Shown: piece by piece, positions 13,286-13,650 of the stretch | Numbering within the stretch: the first letter of the stretch is position 1 | How the letters are laid out: each line of letters starts with the position of its first letter | NCBI GenBank assembly: GCA_946497265.1 | Contig: CAMMKL010000030.1 | Span: 1-13,650, forward strand | Length of the DNA stretch: 13,650 nt | Origin: an uncultured Clostridia bacterium | GTDB taxonomy: Bacteria; Bacillota; Clostridia; Oscillospirales; Acutalibacteraceae | Reading direction: 5' to 3' | Made by a program: the position numbers and the translations under genes | The notes under the pieces: generated by a model | What the model saw: the letters and a program-made list of their open reading frames with translations, nothing else | What the model was told of the DNA's origin: nothing | The model's database searches: none

Positions 13286-13650
13286 CGCGCGGCACCCGAT
13301 CCTTCCGTAATGTCGAAGAAAAGCTCTTCCAGCGTCTTTTCCCCTTCCTCATCGGGACGGTTGAATTTCGTCGCGGCAAAGGAGCCGTTCATCATAATGT
13401 GGGCCACGTCCCAGTAGTCCTCCACGCTGTCGAGCATGTGGGTGCTGATGAGAACCGACGCGCCCGCCCGTTTGAGCTCGAGAAAGATCTCCTTGAGCTC
13501 CTTGATGGCGTGAGGGTCCAGGCCCACCATCGGCTCGTCGAAAATGACCACCCGCGGCCGGTGGTGAAGGGCGCAGCAGATGCTGACCTTTTGCTGCATC
13601 CCCTTGGGCAGCTCCTTGCCCAGCTTATCCCTTTTATCCGTCAGCTCCAA
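13282..13650 (-). CDS. ABC transporter ATP-binding protein, C-terminal part
   Basis: The last 122 codons of an ABC ATPase whose N-terminus, including Walker A and Q-loop, lies beyond the right edge; the first visible residue is an internal leucine, not a start. Seen: signature ELPKGMQQKV (13-22) replacing the canonical LSGGQ, Walker B VVIFDEP (34-40) followed by the D-loop MVGLDP, and the H-loop STHMLDS with H71. A 45-residue tail follows. The stop overlaps the permease ATG, so the two form a coupled exporter. Substrate is unknown; drug or peptide export are the usual suggestions for this kind. Confidence 0.9.
   Translation of the reverse strand: MELTDKRDKLGKELPKGMQQKVSICCALHHRPRVVIFDEPMVGLDPHAIKELKEIFLELKRAGASVLISTHMLDSVEDYWDVAHIMMNGSFAATKFNRPDEEGEKTLEELFFDITEGSGAAR

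Overview
The window looks like chromosome from a Gram-positive gut-type anaerobe of the class Clostridia (Oscillospiraceae/Ruminococcaceae-like). This is inferred from GC-rich genes with strong AGGAGG-type ribosome binding sites, consensus sigma-A promoters, a GH112 phosphorylase typical of mucin- or milk-glycan users, and an ABC exporter and SUFU-type protein of kinds common in these bacteria. No rRNA, tRNA, CRISPR array, insertion sequence or integrase is visible.

Layout. (1) 1-1830, minus strand, GC-rich: a consensus promoter (1803-1830), a long leader with a possible small ORF and a perfect hairpin, a 263-residue single-span membrane protein of unknown function (734-1525), and the N-terminal third of a GH112 beta-galactosyl phosphorylase (697 running off the left edge). 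(2) About 1838-8191, plus strand, strikingly AT-rich: a six-gene glycosylation cassette behind a perfect TTGACA-17-TATAAT promoter (2058-2086), closed by a bidirectional terminator (8192-8222). (3) 8223-11522, minus strand, GC-rich: a decayed small ORF, then an 873-residue multidomain immunity-type protein (SUFU, DUF2185, TPR and further domains). Its roughly 245-nt leader forms alternative helices and ends in an intrinsic terminator. (4) 11621-13650, minus strand: an ABC exporter pair (ATPase cut by the right edge, permease complete), followed by a coupled 20-codon ORF and a strong GC hairpin.

How the genes work together. The cassette holds two GT2 glycosyltransferases, a dTDP-4-keto-6-deoxyglucose 3,4-ketoisomerase (FdtA/QdtA type), a PLP sugar aminotransferase (FdtB/QdtB type), a GNAT acetyltransferase and a polytopic membrane protein with GT-C-like traits. 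The simplest reading is synthesis of a dTDP-3-amino-3,6-dideoxyhexose (Fuc3N or Qui3N), its N-acetylation, and transfer to a cell-surface glycan. The enzymes supplying dTDP-4-keto-6-deoxyglucose (RmlA, RmlB) and a flippase are absent and must lie elsewhere. Base composition unlike both flanks suggests horizontal acquisition, as is usual for surface-glycan variation cassettes.

The most unusual items are the GNAT in place of the hexapeptide acetyltransferase of the classical Fuc3NAc/Qui3NAc pathways, the GT2-with-membrane-tail plus GT-C pair without a flippase, the structured leader or ncRNA at 11291-11487, and the large fused immunity-type protein downstream of it.
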